Source: Planococcus sp. APC 4015
GTDB taxonomy: Bacteria > Actinomycetota > Actinomycetes > Actinomycetales > Microbacteriaceae
Direction of reading: 5' to 3'
Assembly (NCBI GenBank): GCA_030407505.1
Contig: JASDDH010000001.1
Span: 124,001 to 188,000 of the forward strand
Length of the DNA: 64,000 bases
This document shows, piece after piece, positions 43,756-53,559 of this stretch. Position 1 is the first letter of the stretch. The number at the start of each line of letters is the position of its first letter. The notes under the pieces were generated by a model, which saw only the letters and a program-made list of their open reading frames with translations, made no database searches and had not been told where the DNA came from. The position numbers and the translations under genes are program-made.

Positions 43756-46338
43756 ATGGCCGACGCGCAGATTCCCGACAAGCCCGCCCTCGAAGGCCTC
43801 GAAGAGAAGTGGGATGCCGCGTGGCGCGGGCAGGGCACCTACCTGTTCGACCGCGTCCGAGCGGCCGAGGTCGGTCGCGCAGGGGTCTATTCGGTCGACA
43901 CTCCCCCGCCGACGGCATCCGGATCACTCCACATCGGCCACGTGTTCAGCTACACGCACACCGATGTGAAGGTGCGCTTCGAGCGCATGCGCGGCACGAC
44001 CGTGTTCTACCCCATGGGCTGGGACGACAACGGTCTGCCGACGGAACGCCGTGTGCAGAACTACTACGGCGTGCGCTGCGACCCGACCCTGCCCTACGAC
44101 GCCGACTTCACACCGCCGTTCGAGGGCGGCGACAACAAGTCCAGCAAGGCCGCCGACCAGATCCCGATCAGCCGGCGCAACTTCATCGAGCTCTGCGAGT
44201 CTCTGACCCTCGAAGACGAGAAGCAGTTCGAGTCGCTCTTCCGCCAGCTGGGGCTCAGCGTGGACTGGACGCAGACGTACCGCACCATCTCGGACGACAC
44301 GATCCGCACGAGCCAGCTCGCCTTCCTGCGCAACCTCGAGCGCGGGGAGGCGTACCAGGCGCTCGCGCCGACGCTGTGGGACATCGACTTCCGCTCCGCC
44401 ATCGCCCAGGCCGAACTCGAAGACCGCGAACAGCCCGCGGCCTACCACCGCATCGGCTTCCACAAGACCGACGGCACGGGTGACGTGCACATCGAGACCA
44501 CACGGCCCGAGCTCCTCGCCGCCTGCGTCGCTCTGGTCGCACACCCCGACGACGAGCGGTACCAGCCGCTGTTCGGCACCACGGTGCGCACCCCGCTCTT
44601 CGACGTCGAGGTGCCGGTGCTCGCCCACCCGCTCGCCCAGAAGGACAAGGGCTCGGGCATCGCCATGATCTGCACGTTCGGCGACGTGACCGACATCATC
44701 TGGTGGCGCGAACTCGACCTGCCCAACCGCACGATCCTGGGCAAGGACGGCCGCGTGCTGGCCGATGCACCCGACGTGATCGTGACGGATGCCGCGAAGG
44801 CGGCCTACGCCGAGATCGCCGGCAAGACCGTGTTCAGCGCGAAGAAGGCCGTCGTCGACCTGCTCCGCGCCTCCGGTGAGCTGGAAGGCGATCCGAAGCC
44901 GTTCACGCACGCGGTGAAGTTCTTCGAGAAGGGCGACCGCCCGCTCGAGATCGTCTCGACGCGCCAGTGGTACGTGCGCAACGGCGCCCGCGACGCGGAC
45001 CTGCGCGACAAGCTCATCGAGCTCGGCGCGGGCATGGCGTGGCATCCCGATTTCATGCGCGTGCGCTACGAGAACTGGGTCGGCGGCCTCACCGGCGACT
45101 GGCTCGTGTCGCGTCAGCGCTTCTTCGGCGTGCCGATCCCGGTCTGGTACGGGCTCGACGAGAACGGCGACCGCGATTTCGACGTGGTGATCACGCCCGA
45201 CCTCGCCAGCCTGCCCGTCGATCCGACCATCGACGTTCCTCCGGGGTACACCGCCGAGCAGCGCGGCGTCGCCGGTGGCTTCGAGGGCGAGAAGGACATC
45301 TTCGACACGTGGGCGACCTCGTCCCTCACCCCTCAGCTGGCGGGCGGCTGGCAGCGCGACGATGAACTCTGGAACCTCGTGGCGCCGTTCGACCTCCGCC
45401 CGCAGGGTCAGGACATCATCCGCACCTGGCTGTTCTCGACGATGCTGCGCAGCGCCCTCGAAGACGGTCGCGCTCCGTGGACGGATGCCGCGATCTCGGG
45501 CTTCATCGTCGACCCCGACCGCAAGAAGATGTCGAAGTCCAAGGGCAACGTCGTCACGCCCGCCGACATCCTCGACCAGCACGGCACCGACGCGGTGCGC
45601 TACTGGTCGGCCTCGAGCAGGCTCGGCGCGGACGCCGCCTTCGATCCCCAGAACCCGACGCAGGTCAAGATCGGCCGGCGCCTGGCGATCAAGGTGCTCA
45701 ACGCGTCGAAGTTCGTGCTGTCGTTCCCCGTTCCCGAGGGCGCTGAGATCACGCATGCGCTGGATGCCTCGATGCTCGCGACGCTCGACGGCGTCGTGCG
45801 GGATGCCACGACCGCCTTCGAGGCCTACGACCACGCCCGGGCACTCGAGATCACCGAGTCGTTCTTCTGGGCGTTCTGCGACGACTACCTCGAGCTCGTG
45901 AAGGAGCGCGCCTACGACCGCACAGACGTCGGTCAGGCGTCCGCCGCACTCGCGCTGCGCACCGCCCTGTCGACCCTGCTGCGCCTCTTCGCACCGGTGC
46001 TCTCGTTCGCGGCCGAAGAGTCGTGGTCCTGGTTCAACTCCGGCTCGATCCACAACGCCGAGTGGCCGACACCGCTCGGCATCGACGGCGACCCCGCGGT
46101 CCTGTCTCGCGTGAGCGCGGCGCTCGTGAGCGTGCGTCGCGCCAAGACCGAGGCCAAGGCCTCGCAGAAGACCGCCGTCACGACGCTCACCATCGCCGCC
46201 CCGACCGCGACGCTCGACGCGATCCGCCTCGCCGAGGGCGACCTCGCCGCGGTCGGTCGTATCGCTCGGATCGCCTACGCCGAAGCCGAGACCCTCGCGG
46301 TCACCGACATCGTGCTCACCCCCGCAGAGGAGTCCTGA
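43756..46338 (+). CDS. valS: Valine--tRNA ligase
   Basis: Class Ia synthetase charging tRNA-Val; 860 residues. HIGH-type motif GSLHIGHVFSYTHTD is near residue 60 and the KMSKS motif is in [12 protein letters not shown] (near residue 595). The editing domain includes TTRPELLAACVALVAHP. It lacks a long C-terminal coiled coil; the end is a short charged helix. An AGGAG site seven bases before the ATG fixes the start. The next gene overlaps its stop by one base (TGATG). Confidence 0.96.
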   Translation: MADAQIPDKPALEGLEEKWDAAWRGQGTYLFDRVRAAEVGRAGVYSVDTPPPTASGSLHIGHVFSYTHTDVKVRFERMRGTTVFYPMGWDDNGLPTERRVQNYYGVRCDPTLPYDADFTPPFEGGDNKSSKAADQIPISRRNFIELCESLTLEDEKQFESLFRQLGLSVDWTQTYRTISDDTIRTSQLAFLRNLERGEAYQALAPTLWDIDFRSAIAQAELEDREQPAAYHRIGFHKTDGTGDVHIETTRPELLAACVALVAHPDDERYQPLFGTTVRTPLFDVEVPVLAHPLAQKDKGSGIAMICTFGDVTDIIWWRELDLPNRTILGKDGRVLADAPDVIVTDAAKAAYAEIAGKTVFSAKKAVVDLLRASGELEGDPKPFTHAVKFFEKGDRPLEIVSTRQWYVRNGARDADLRDKLIELGAGMAWHPDFMRVRYENWVGGLTGDWLVSRQRFFGVPIPVWYGLDENGDRDFDVVITPDLASLPVDPTIDVPPGYTAEQRGVAGGFEGEKDIFDTWATSSLTPQLAGGWQRDDELWNLVAPFDLRPQGQDIIRTWLFSTMLRSALEDGRAPWTDAAISGFIVDPDRKKMSKSKGNVVTPADILDQHGTDAVRYWSASSRLGADAAFDPQNPTQVKIGRRLAIKVLNASKFVLSFPVPEGAEITHALDASMLATLDGVVRDATTAFEAYDHARALEITESFFWAFCDDYLELVKERAYDRTDVGQASAALALRTALSTLLRLFAPVLSFAAEESWSWFNSGSIHNAEWPTPLGIDGDPAVLSRVSAALVSVRRAKTEAKASQKTAVTTLTIAAPTATLDAIRLAEGDLAAVGRIARIAYAEAETLAVTDIVLTPAEES

Positions 46339-46586
46339 TGCAGCTCGGAACCCGTTGGACCTCCGGCGACGAGCCGCCGAAGGCCGTCCCCGAGGCTCTC
46401 GTGAGCGGCATCCGCTCCGTGGATGCCTCGATGTCCGTCGACACCCTGGGCCAGCCGCGCCCCCGGTGGACGCTGACGTGGCTCGAAGGTCGCCCGATCG
46501 CCGAGCTCGATTCGGGCGTCGTGGTGACGCTCGGCGCCGACGGCACGGCCGTGGTCGATCACGATCCCGACGACGGCTTCGCCTGA
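46338..46586 (+). CDS. Small hypothetical protein coupled to valS
   Basis: An 82-residue acidic soluble protein, not recognised. Sequence features: RWTSGDEPPKAVPEALVSGI, a central RWTLTWLEGRPIAELDSGVV that looks like a small beta sheet, and an Asp-rich end DHDPDDGFA. The ATG overlaps the valS stop by one base, so it is translated as part of the valS transcript. No Cys, no hydrophobic helix. Confidence 0.75.
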   Translation: MQLGTRWTSGDEPPKAVPEALVSGIRSVDASMSVDTLGQPRPRWTLTWLEGRPIAELDSGVVVTLGADGTAVVDHDPDDGFA

Positions 46587-46615
46587 GCGGTCGGGCCGCG
46601 CCTCGAGGGCGTCGT

Positions 46616-46621
46616 TAGGGT
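46616..46621 (+). promoter_or_regulatory. Leaderless -10 for the M3 peptidase gene
   Basis: TAGGGT, seven bases, then ATG at 46629; a GGAGG also falls in the gap, so both modes of initiation are possible. Confidence 0.45.
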
Positions 46622-46628
46622 GGAGGAC

Positions 46629-48680
46629 ATGGCGTCCGAGAATCCGCTCCTTTCCCCGTCCGCGCTTCCCTACGGCCTGCCCGACTACGCGTCGATCCGG
46701 CCGGAGCACTACCTGCCGGCCTTCACGGCCGCGTTCGCCGAGCACCGCGCAGAGGTGGACCGCATCACGCGCGTGCGGTCCATGCCCACCTTCGAGAACA
46801 CGATGGTGCCGCTCGAAGAGAGCGGAAGACTGCTGGGCGATGTCGCGCGCACGTTCTACGCGGTGGCGTCCGCCGACGGCACCGACGCCATACAGGAGAT
46901 CGAAGAGGAGCTCGCTCCCCTCATGTCGGCGCACCACGACGGCATCCAGCTCGATGCCCAGCTCTATTGGCGGGTGAAGACCCTGCACGATCAGCTCGAC
47001 GAGCTCGGACTCGGGGCTGAGGAGCGCTATCTCGTCGAGCGGCACTTCCGTGAGATGTCGCACGCGGGCGCCGGTCTCGACGACGAGGCGAAGGCGCAGC
47101 TCACGGCGATCAATCAGCGTCTGTCGACGCTGACCACCACGTTCGAGAAGAACCTGCTGGCCGACACCAACGACCTGGCCGTCGTGTTCGACGACGTGTC
47201 GGAGCTCGACGGTCTGTCCGAAGGCGAGCTCTCGGCTGCAGCGCAGGCCGCAGCCGACCGGGGGCTCGACGGCAGGTGGGTCGTCACACTCACCCTGTTC
47301 ACGGGCCACCCCTACCTCTCGTCGCTGACCGACAGGAGCAGCCGCAAGCGTCTTCTCAACGCATCGCGTGCCCGCGGCATCCGCGACAATGCGAACGACA
47401 ACCGTCCGGTGCTGCTCGAGATCGTGCGCCTGCGGGCGCAGCGTGCCCGACTGCTCGGCTACGACTCGCACGCGGCATACGTGACCTCCGATGAGACGGC
47501 CGGCTCGCCCGACGCCGTGCACACTCTGCTGCGCCGACTCGCCGTGCCCGCCGCGCGCAACGCGCGTCGCGAGCAAGAGGCCCTGCAGGCGATCATCGAC
47601 GCCGACGGCGACTCGTTCCCGCTCGAGGCCCACGATTGGGCGTTCTACACCGAGCGCGTGCGGTCGGCGCAGTACGACCTCGACACCGCCGCCCTGCGCC
47701 CGTGGTTCGAGGCAGAGCGGGTGCTGCAGGACGGCGTGTTCCGCGCGGCGACAGAGCTGTACGGCATCACGTTCGTCGAGCGGTTCGACCTGCGCGCCTA
47801 CCACCCCGACACCCGCGTGTTCGAGATCCACAACGCCGACGGATCGGCACTCGGTCTGTTCGTGCTCGACCTCTACACGCGAGACACGAAGCGTGGTGGT
47901 GCGTGGATGAACTCGCTCGTGCTGCAGTCCGAGCTGCGAGGTACGGCGCCGATCGTCATGAACAACCTGAACGTCTCCAAGCCCGCGCCCGGCAAGCCCA
48001 CTCTGCTGACGCTCGACCAGGTCACGACGCTCTTCCACGAGTTCGGTCACGCGCTCCACGGCCTCTTCGCGACGGTGACCTATCCGCACTTCGCCGGCAC
48101 GAACGTCTTCCGCGACTTCGTCGAGTTCCCGAGCCAGGTCAACGAGATGTGGATGTTCTGGCCGGACGTGCTCACGCGCTATGCCCGGCACGTCGACACC
48201 GACGAACTGCTGCCCACCGACGTCGTCGACAAGCTCGCAGCATCCGAGACATTCAATCAGGGCTTCGCGACGAGCGAGTACCTGGCGGCCTCGTGGCTGG
48301 ACCAGGCATGGCACTCCCTGGGCGCCGACGACGTGGCCGACGACATCGATGTCGAGGCGTTCGAAGCGGCCGCTCTCGCCGACATCGGGCTCGACAACCC
48401 CGCCGTGCCGACCCGGTACTCGTCGACGTACTTCGCGCACGTGTTCTCGGGCGGCTACAGCGCGGGCTACTACTCCTACATCTGGAGCGAGGTTCTCGAT
48501 GCCGACACGGTCGAATGGTTCCGCGCGAACGGCGGGCTGACGCGACAGAACGGCGACCGCTTCCGCGATCGCCTGCTCGGTGTCGGTGGATCGAAGGACC
48601 CGCTCGAGGCCTACCGCGACTTCCGTGGACGGGATGCCGAGATCGAACCGCTGTTGGCACGACGCGGACTCACCGGCTGA
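46629..48680 (+). CDS. dcp: M3 family metallopeptidase (peptidyl-dipeptidase type)
   Basis: A 683-residue cytosolic zinc peptidase that removes dipeptides or cuts oligopeptides. The zinc motif is LFHEFGHALHG (near residue 470; HExxH) with the downstream Glu in the GTNVFRDFVEFPSQVNE region. SGGYSAGYYSYIWSEVLD near the C-terminus is the substrate-binding loop of the family, and AKAQLTAINQRLSTLTTTFE is in the N-terminal helical part. The N-terminal starts at ATG 46629 (an in-frame GTG at 46620 would add three residues). Dcp and oligopeptidase A subtypes are not separable by eye. Confidence 0.9.
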   Translation: MASENPLLSPSALPYGLPDYASIRPEHYLPAFTAAFAEHRAEVDRITRVRSMPTFENTMVPLEESGRLLGDVARTFYAVASADGTDAIQEIEEELAPLMSAHHDGIQLDAQLYWRVKTLHDQLDELGLGAEERYLVERHFREMSHAGAGLDDEAKAQLTAINQRLSTLTTTFEKNLLADTNDLAVVFDDVSELDGLSEGELSAAAQAAADRGLDGRWVVTLTLFTGHPYLSSLTDRSSRKRLLNASRARGIRDNANDNRPVLLEIVRLRAQRARLLGYDSHAAYVTSDETAGSPDAVHTLLRRLAVPAARNARREQEALQAIIDADGDSFPLEAHDWAFYTERVRSAQYDLDTAALRPWFEAERVLQDGVFRAATELYGITFVERFDLRAYHPDTRVFEIHNADGSALGLFVLDLYTRDTKRGGAWMNSLVLQSELRGTAPIVMNNLNVSKPAPGKPTLLTLDQVTTLFHEFGHALHGLFATVTYPHFAGTNVFRDFVEFPSQVNEMWMFWPDVLTRYARHVDTDELLPTDVVDKLAASETFNQGFATSEYLAASWLDQAWHSLGADDVADDIDVEAFEAAALADIGLDNPAVPTRYSSTYFAHVFSGGYSAGYYSYIWSEVLDADTVEWFRANGGLTRQNGDRFRDRLLGVGGSKDPLEAYRDFRGRDAEIEPLLARRGLTG

Positions 48681-48695
48681 CAGCCGATGCCGAGG

Positions 48696-48725
48696 GCGCC
48701 TGGGCTTCGGCTCAGGCGCTCTTGC
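48696..48725 (+). terminator. Hairpin at the dcp/clpX junction
   Basis: A ten-base-pair stem GCGCCTGGGC with GCTCAGGCGC (one G-T) and TTCG loop, overlapping the clpX stop codon. It is followed on the plus strand by TCTTGCGCTTCTC. Probably shared by both convergent transcripts. Confidence 0.5.
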
Positions 48726-49980
48726 GCTTCTCGCGGAGCACGAACGTGGGCGGGGCGCCCTCGTCGACGGACGCGCGGGTGACGATGACCTTCTCGACGT
48801 CGTCGGTCGAGGGGATCTCGAACATGATCGGTCCGAGCACCTCTTCGAGGATCGCGCGGAGGCCGCGGGCACCCGTCTTGCGGTCGACCGCGAGGTCGGA
48901 GATCGACTCGAGCGCCTCGACGTCGAACTCGAGACGCACGTCGTCGAGCTCGAACATGCGCTGATACTGCTTGACGAGCGCGTTCTTGGGGCCGGTCAGG
49001 ATCTCCATCAGCGCGACCCGGTCGAGCGGCGACACCGAGGCGACGACGGGAAGACGGCCGATGAACTCGGGGATCAGCCCGAACTTGTGCAGGTCTTCGG
49101 GCTTGACCTCGCTGAACAGGCTGAGGTCGTCGCCCTTGTTGTGCAGGGGGGCGCCGAACCCGACGCCGTGCTTGCCCACGCGGGCCGAGATGATGTCTTC
49201 GAGGCCCGCGAATGCACCGGCGACGATGAACAGCACGTTCGTCGTGTCGATCTGGATGAATTCCTGATGCGGATGCTTGCGCCCACCCTGCGGCGGAACA
49301 GAGGCGACCGTTCCCTCGAGGATCTTCAGCAGCGCCTGCTGCACACCTTCTCCGGAGACGTCGCGCGTGATCGACGGGTTCTCGGCCTTGCGCGCGATCT
49401 TGTCGACCTCGTCGATGTAGATGATCCCGGTCTCGGCGCGCTTCGTGTCGAAGTCGGCGGCCTGCAGGAGCTTGAGGAGGATGTTCTCGACGTCTTCACC
49501 GACGTAGCCGGCCTCGGTGAGCGCGGTCGCGTCGGCGACGGCGAACGGCACGTTGAGGCGCTTGGCGAGCGTCTGAGCGAGATAGGTCTTGCCGCAGCCG
49601 GTCGGCCCGAGGAGCAGGATGTTGCTCTTGGCGATCTCGACCTCGTCGGCGCGCTGCTCGGCCGACTGGATCGTGCCGTGGGCGCGGACGCGCTTGTAGT
49701 GGTTGTACACGGCCACCGACAGTGCCCGCTTCGCGGACTCCTGCCCGACCACGTACTCCTCGAGGAACGAGAAGATCTCGCGGGGCTTCGGGAGATCGAA
49801 CTCCGACACCACGCCCGTGGAGGACTCCGCCATGCGCTCTTCGATGATCTCGTTGCACAGCTCGACGCATTCGTCGCAGATGTAGACGCCGGGACCGGCG
49901 ATCAGCTGCTGGACCTGCTTCTGGCTCTTTCCGCAGAAGGAGCACTTGAACAGGTCGGCGCTCTCACCGATGCGTGCCAT
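48712..49980 (-). CDS. clpX: ATP-dependent Clp protease ATP-binding subunit ClpX
   Basis: A 422-residue AAA+ unfoldase feeding ClpP. The N-terminal zinc-binding domain has CSFCGKSQ and CDECVELC. Walker A is [15 protein letters not shown] (near residue 120) and Walker [12 protein letters not shown]. Pore-loop segments YVGED and the IGF-type loop region ([12 protein letters not shown] instead of IGF residues near 225) are visible, and sensor motifs such as [11 protein letters not shown] follow. A GGAGGA site and -10 TAGGCT (50026-50031) precede it, so it can be expressed apart from clpP1P2. Confidence 0.97.
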   Translation of the reverse strand: MARIGESADLFKCSFCGKSQKQVQQLIAGPGVYICDECVELCNEIIEERMAESSTGVVSEFDLPKPREIFSFLEEYVVGQESAKRALSVAVYNHYKRVRAHGTIQSAEQRADEVEIAKSNILLLGPTGCGKTYLAQTLAKRLNVPFAVADATALTEAGYVGEDVENILLKLLQAADFDTKRAETGIIYIDEVDKIARKAENPSITRDVSGEGVQQALLKILEGTVASVPPQGGRKHPHQEFIQIDTTNVLFIVAGAFAGLEDIISARVGKHGVGFGAPLHNKGDDLSLFSEVKPEDLHKFGLIPEFIGRLPVVASVSPLDRVALMEILTGPKNALVKQYQRMFELDDVRLEFDVEALESISDLAVDRKTGARGLRAILEEVLGPIMFEIPSTDDVEKVIVTRASVDEGAPPTFVLREKRKSA

Positions 49981-50025
49981 CAGGCTCCTCCTTGAAGCAT
50001 GCCGGAACTGCCCGGCTGTCCTCAG

Positions 50026-50031
50026 AGCCTA
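50026..50031 (-). promoter_or_regulatory. -10 element of clpX
   Basis: TAGGCT on the minus strand, 45 bp before the clpX ATG and separated from the clpP operon by a strong hairpin. Confidence 0.5.
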
Positions 50032-50115
50032 ACCGCTCGCACCGACACGGGCGGGGATTGCGACACCCCGACATCCACCCGCGCGGCACGGATCCGCTCT
50101 CGGCGCACCTCATGA

Positions 50116-50155
50116 CGATGCCCCGCCGTCCCGGTGACGGGACGGCGGGGCATCG
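50116..50155 (-). terminator. Terminator of the clpP1-clpP2 operon
   Basis: A perfect 17-bp stem (CGATGCCCCGCCGTCCC with its complement) around a six-base loop, ten bases after the clpP2 stop. No long T tract, as is common in high-GC genomes. Confidence 0.75.
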
Positions 50156-50165
50156 GAGTCGACTG

Positions 50166-50831
50166 CTACTTCGTCAGCGCCGCCTGCTGACGCTTGCGGG
50201 TCGTGAGCACCTGGTCGACGAGACCGTACTCGAGCGCTTCGTGCGCCGAGAGGATCTTGTCGCGGTCGATGTCCTTGTTGACCTTGGCGACGTCCTGGCC
50301 GGTGTGACGAGCCATCGTCTCTTCGAGCCACGTGCGCATACGGAGGATCTCCTGCGCCTGGATCTCGATGTCGGAGGCCTGACCGTGGCCAGCCTCGCCC
50401 ATCGCCGGCTGATGCATCAGGATGCGCGCGTTCGGAAGCGCGAGGCGCTTGCCCGGGGCGCCGCCTGCGAGCAGGACGGATGCCGCGGACGCCGCCTGGC
50501 CGAGCACGACCGTCTGGATCTGCGGCGAGACGTACTGCATCGTGTCGTAGATCGCGGTCATGGCCGTGAACGAGCCGCCGGGCGAGTTGATGTACATGAT
50601 GATATCGCGCTCGGGGTCCTGGCTCTCCAGGACGAGGAGCTGGGCCATGACGTCATCGGCGGATGCGTCGTCGACCTGCACGCCGAGGAAGATCACGCGG
50701 TCTTCGAACAGCTTGTTGTACGGGTCCTGTCGCTTGTAGCCGTAGGCCGTGCGCTCTTCGAACTGCGGGAGCACGTAGCGGCTGGAGGGCATCTGGAGTC
50801 CCTGCGGGGCACCGAAAGTGGGCGTGTGCAT
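50166..50831 (-). CDS. clpP2: ATP-dependent Clp protease proteolytic subunit ClpP2
   Basis: A 221-residue serine peptidase subunit. The catalytic Ser is in VLGQAASAASVLLAGG (near residue 111), His in RILMHQPAMG (near residue 136) and Asp in VNKDIDRDKILS. The N-terminal extension of about 25 residues before NKLFEDRVIFLG is typical of the longer actinobacterial ClpP2. It starts 27 bp after clpP1, so the two form one operon. Paired ClpP1P2 rings act with ClpX and ClpC. Confidence 0.95.
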   Translation of the reverse strand: MHTPTFGAPQGLQMPSSRYVLPQFEERTAYGYKRQDPYNKLFEDRVIFLGVQVDDASADDVMAQLLVLESQDPERDIIMYINSPGGSFTAMTAIYDTMQYVSPQIQTVVLGQAASAASVLLAGGAPGKRLALPNARILMHQPAMGEAGHGQASDIEIQAQEILRMRTWLEETMARHTGQDVAKVNKDIDRDKILSAHEALEYGLVDQVLTTRKRQQAALTK

Positions 50832-50858
50832 GTGCGGATTCTCTCTCTTTCGCGTCCG

Positions 50859-51443
50859 TCAGGCCGTGGTTCCGCCGCCGCCGATGACGTCGGTCGCGGA
50901 CTCGCGGATGTGGTCGACGAAGCCGTAGGCCAGCGCCTCCTCGGCGGTGAACCAGCGGTCGCGGTCACCGTCGGCGTTGACCTGCTCGACCGACTTGCCG
51001 GTCTGGGCCGCCGTGATCTCGGCGAGACGGTTCTTCATCGAGATGATGAGCTGCGCCTGGGTCTGGATGTCGCTGGACGTTCCGCCGAACCCGCCGTGCG
51101 GCTGGTGCAGCAGGACGCGGGCGTTCGGTGTGATGTAGCGCTTGCCCTTCGTGCCGGCGGTGAGCAGCAGCTGGCCCATCGAGGCGGCCATGCCGATGCC
51201 GACCGTGACGATGTCATTCGGCACGAACTGCATGGTGTCGTAGATCGCCATGCCCGCGGTGATCGAGCCACCGGGGGAATTGACGTAGAGGAAGATGTCC
51301 TTCTCCTGGTCTTCGGCGGCGAGGAGCAGGATCTTCGCGCAGATCTCGTTCGCGTTCTCGTCTCGCACCTCGGATCCCAGCCAGATGATGCGGTCCTTCA
51401 GCAGCCTGTCGAAGACGCTCGTCGCGACAAGTGGTTCAGCCAT
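50859..51443 (-). CDS. clpP1: ATP-dependent Clp protease proteolytic subunit ClpP1
   Basis: A 194-residue partner subunit. Catalytic Ser is in [15 protein letters not shown] (near residue 94), His in [10 protein letters not shown] (near residue 119) and Asp in [30 protein letters not shown] opens the fold. The ATG at 51443 has a good upstream context, and the -10 TAGATT at 51476-51481 gives a short leader. A degenerate ClgR-like site lies just upstream of the promoter. Confidence 0.95.
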   Translation of the reverse strand: MAEPLVATSVFDRLLKDRIIWLGSEVRDENANEICAKILLLAAEDQEKDIFLYVNSPGGSITAGMAIYDTMQFVPNDIVTVGIGMAASMGQLLLTAGTKGKRYITPNARVLLHQPHGGFGGTSSDIQTQAQLIISMKNRLAEITAAQTGKSVEQVNADGDRDRWFTAEEALAYGFVDHIRESATDVIGGGGTTA

Positions 51444-51475
51444 GTGACACTCCTGATTCGTGGTCGTCGCTGTCG

Positions 51476-51481
51476 AATCTA
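51476..51481 (-). promoter_or_regulatory. -10 element of clpP1-clpP2
   Basis: TAGATT on the minus strand, 32 bp before the clpP1 start. Upstream, TGTTCGCCCTGGGCAGAT at 51508-51525 partly fits the ClgR box described in Corynebacterium; support is weak. Confidence 0.45.
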
Positions 51482-51547
51482 CCGGCGCGGCGAGAGCGAC
51501 CCGGCCGTGTTCGCCCTGGGCAGATCAGGGTGTCGCGTCAGACAGAC

Positions 51548-51581
51548 GAAGGGGGCGGATGCCGCAGCATCCGCCCCCTTC
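51548..51581 (-). terminator. Terminator of tig
   Basis: A perfect 15-bp stem GAAGGGGGCGGATGC with its complement around CGCA, 15 bp after the tig stop. No T tract. Confidence 0.75.
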
Positions 51582-51596
51582 TCGTCGCGCGGGCGA

Positions 51597-53135
51597 CTAC
51601 TCCTTGTCAGCGGCCTTCTTGGCCGGCGCCTTCTTGGCGGCCGGCTTCTTGGCGGCCGGAGCCTTCTCGGCAGCCGGAGCCTCCTCGGCGTCGGCCTTCT
51701 TGGCCGGCGCCTTCTTGGCGGGCGCCTTCTTGGCGGCAGCCTTCTTGGCCGGCTTCGCGTCAGCCTCTTCGGCCTCGATCACGGCGTCGGCGTCGGCTGC
51801 GGCATCCGCGATCTCCTGCGCCTCGTCGACGACCTCTTCTTCAGCCTCGTCCTCGTCGTCGACCGCGACGAAGCCGGTCAGGTCGACCGTCTTGCCGTTG
51901 GTGTCGACGACCGTGACCTTGCCGAGCGCGACCGCGAGGGCCTTGTTGCGTGCGACCTCTCCGACCATCGCGGGCAGCTGGTTGCCCTGCTGCAGCGCGT
52001 CGACGAACTCCTGCGGCGCCATGCCGTACTGGGCGGCCGACTGGATCAGGTACTGCGTGAGCTCGTCCTGCGAGACCTGGACATTGGCCTGCTCGGCGAT
52101 CTTGTCGAGCAGCATCTGCGTCTTGAACTGCTTCTCGCTCGCCTCGGTGACCTCGGCGCGGTGCACGTCGTCTTCGAGGCGGCCTTCGCCCTCGAGGTGG
52201 GTGTGCACCTCGTCCTCGATGAGCTGCGGCGGCACGGGGATCTCGACCTGCGCGATGAGCGCCTCGATGAACTTGTCGCGCGCAGCGGAGCCCTGCGTGA
52301 ACACCGACTGCTGGCCGACGCGCTCCGAGAGGCTCTCGCGCAGCTCGGCGATCGTGTCGAACTCGCTCGCCATCTGGGCGAAGTCGTCATCGGCCTCGGG
52401 AAGCTCGCGCTCCTTCACAGCGGTGACGACGACGGCGACCTCGGCCTCTTCGCCGGCGTGGTCGCCGCCGATGAGGGTCGATCGGAACGTGGTCTCCTCG
52501 TCGGCGGTGAGCGACTCGATGGCCTCGTCGATGCCCTGGAGCAGCTCGCCCGAGCCGACCTCGTACGACACGCCCTCGGCGCGGTCGATCTCGTTGCCGT
52601 CGATGGTCGCGACGAGGTTCAGCTCGACGAAGTCACCTGTCGTGGCGGGACGGTCGACGGTGATCAGCGTGCCGAAGCGGGCGCGCAGCTGGTCGAGCTC
52701 GGCGTCGATCGCAGCCTCGTCGATCTCGACGGCGTCGACCTCGACGGTGATGTCCTCGAACGCCGGAAGCTCGAATTCGGGGCGCACGTCGACCTCGACC
52801 GCGACCTCGAGGTCGCCCGAGAAGTCCTTGTCGCTGGGCCACTCGGTGACCTCGGCGGCGGGCTTGCCGATGACGCGCAGCTGGTTCTGCTCGACGGCCT
52901 GACGGTAGAAGGTGTCAAGGCCTTCGCTCACCGCGTGCTCGAGCACCGCGAGGCGGCCCACGCGCTGGTCGATGATCGGTGCCGGAACCTTGCCCTTGCG
53001 GAAGCCGGGGATCTGCACGTCCTGCGCGATGTGCTCATACGCGTGCGCGATGCTCGGCTTGAGCTCGTCGGGGGTGACCGTGATGCTGAGCTTGACCCGC
53101 GTCGGGGTGAGCTTCTCTACGGTGCTGTTGACCAT
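51597..53135 (-). CDS. tig: Trigger factor
   Basis: Ribosome-bound folding chaperone and prolyl isomerase; 512 residues. The N-terminal ribosome-binding domain has the signature [13 protein letters not shown] (GFRxGxxP) near residue 43. The FKBP-type PPIase domain is around [17 protein letters not shown] to [18 protein letters not shown]. The helical substrate arms run to about residue 430. Unusual: after an acidic stretch there is a ~55-residue Lys/Ala/Pro tail ([13 protein letters not shown] repeats). Start ATG at 53135 is supported by [18 protein letters not shown]; further upstream in-frame codons lie near the tRNA-Pro gene. Confidence 0.95.
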   Translation of the reverse strand: MVNSTVEKLTPTRVKLSITVTPDELKPSIAHAYEHIAQDVQIPGFRKGKVPAPIIDQRVGRLAVLEHAVSEGLDTFYRQAVEQNQLRVIGKPAAEVTEWPSDKDFSGDLEVAVEVDVRPEFELPAFEDITVEVDAVEIDEAAIDAELDQLRARFGTLITVDRPATTGDFVELNLVATIDGNEIDRAEGVSYEVGSGELLQGIDEAIESLTADEETTFRSTLIGGDHAGEEAEVAVVVTAVKERELPEADDDFAQMASEFDTIAELRESLSERVGQQSVFTQGSAARDKFIEALIAQVEIPVPPQLIEDEVHTHLEGEGRLEDDVHRAEVTEASEKQFKTQMLLDKIAEQANVQVSQDELTQYLIQSAAQYGMAPQEFVDALQQGNQLPAMVGEVARNKALAVALGKVTVVDTNGKTVDLTGFVAVDDEDEAEEEVVDEAQEIADAAADADAVIEAEEADAKPAKKAAAKKAPAKKAPAKKADAEEAPAAEKAPAAKKPAAKKAPAKKAADKE

Positions 53136-53221
53136 GCCTTTTCGTTCTCCTCGTGTGACCGCGCGCGAGCGCGGGGGCTGAAGGGTCTGGGGTCTCGGTG
53201 CCCCGAGCGGGGGTCGTGACG

Positions 53222-53295
53222 TCGGGGCGACAGGATTTGAACCTGCGGCCTCCCGCTCCCAAAGCGGGCGCTCTACCAAGCTGAGCTACGCCCCG
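53222..53295 (-). tRNA. tRNA-Pro (TGG)
   Basis: A 74-base cloverleaf on the minus strand. The acceptor stem is CGGGGCG/CGCCCCG, the anticodon stem CCCGC/GCGGG encloses TTTGGGA, so the anticodon is TGG. The T arm has GCAGG/CCTGT-type pairing with TTCAAAT; discriminator A. CCA is not encoded. Confidence 0.95.
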
Positions 53296-53376
53296 GGCAG
53301 GTCGCGCGCGTGTGAGCGGACACGAAACGGCCGTGAGAAGTCTAGCCGACGAGCCTGCTAGCTCTCCTACCGGGTG

Positions 53377-53406
53377 TTCGAGGCATCCGATGTCGTCCGA
53401 TAGACT
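53377..53406 (+). promoter_or_regulatory. Promoter of tRNA-Gly
   Basis: TTCGAG (53377-53382) and TAGACT (53401-53406), 18 bp apart; the tRNA begins 64 bp later. Confidence 0.5.
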
Positions 53407-53470
53407 GGTGGATGTCGCGGCTCACCGCCTCGGCACCACCGATGAACCGGGCCCTCGGGCCCGCGAATTC

Positions 53471-53544
53471 GGGGCTGTAGCTTAGTGGTAAAGCCTCTGT
53501 CTTCCAAACAGATGATGCGAGTTCGATTCTCGTCAGCCCCTCCA
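53471..53544 (+). tRNA. tRNA-Gly (TCC)
   Basis: A 71-base cloverleaf plus encoded CCA. The acceptor stem is GGGGCTG/CAGCCCC with discriminator T. The anticodon stem TCTGT/ACAGA encloses CTTCCAA, so the anticodon is TCC. The T loop is TTCGATT. Confidence 0.95.
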
Positions 53545-53559
53545 CCTTTTCCTCAGGGT

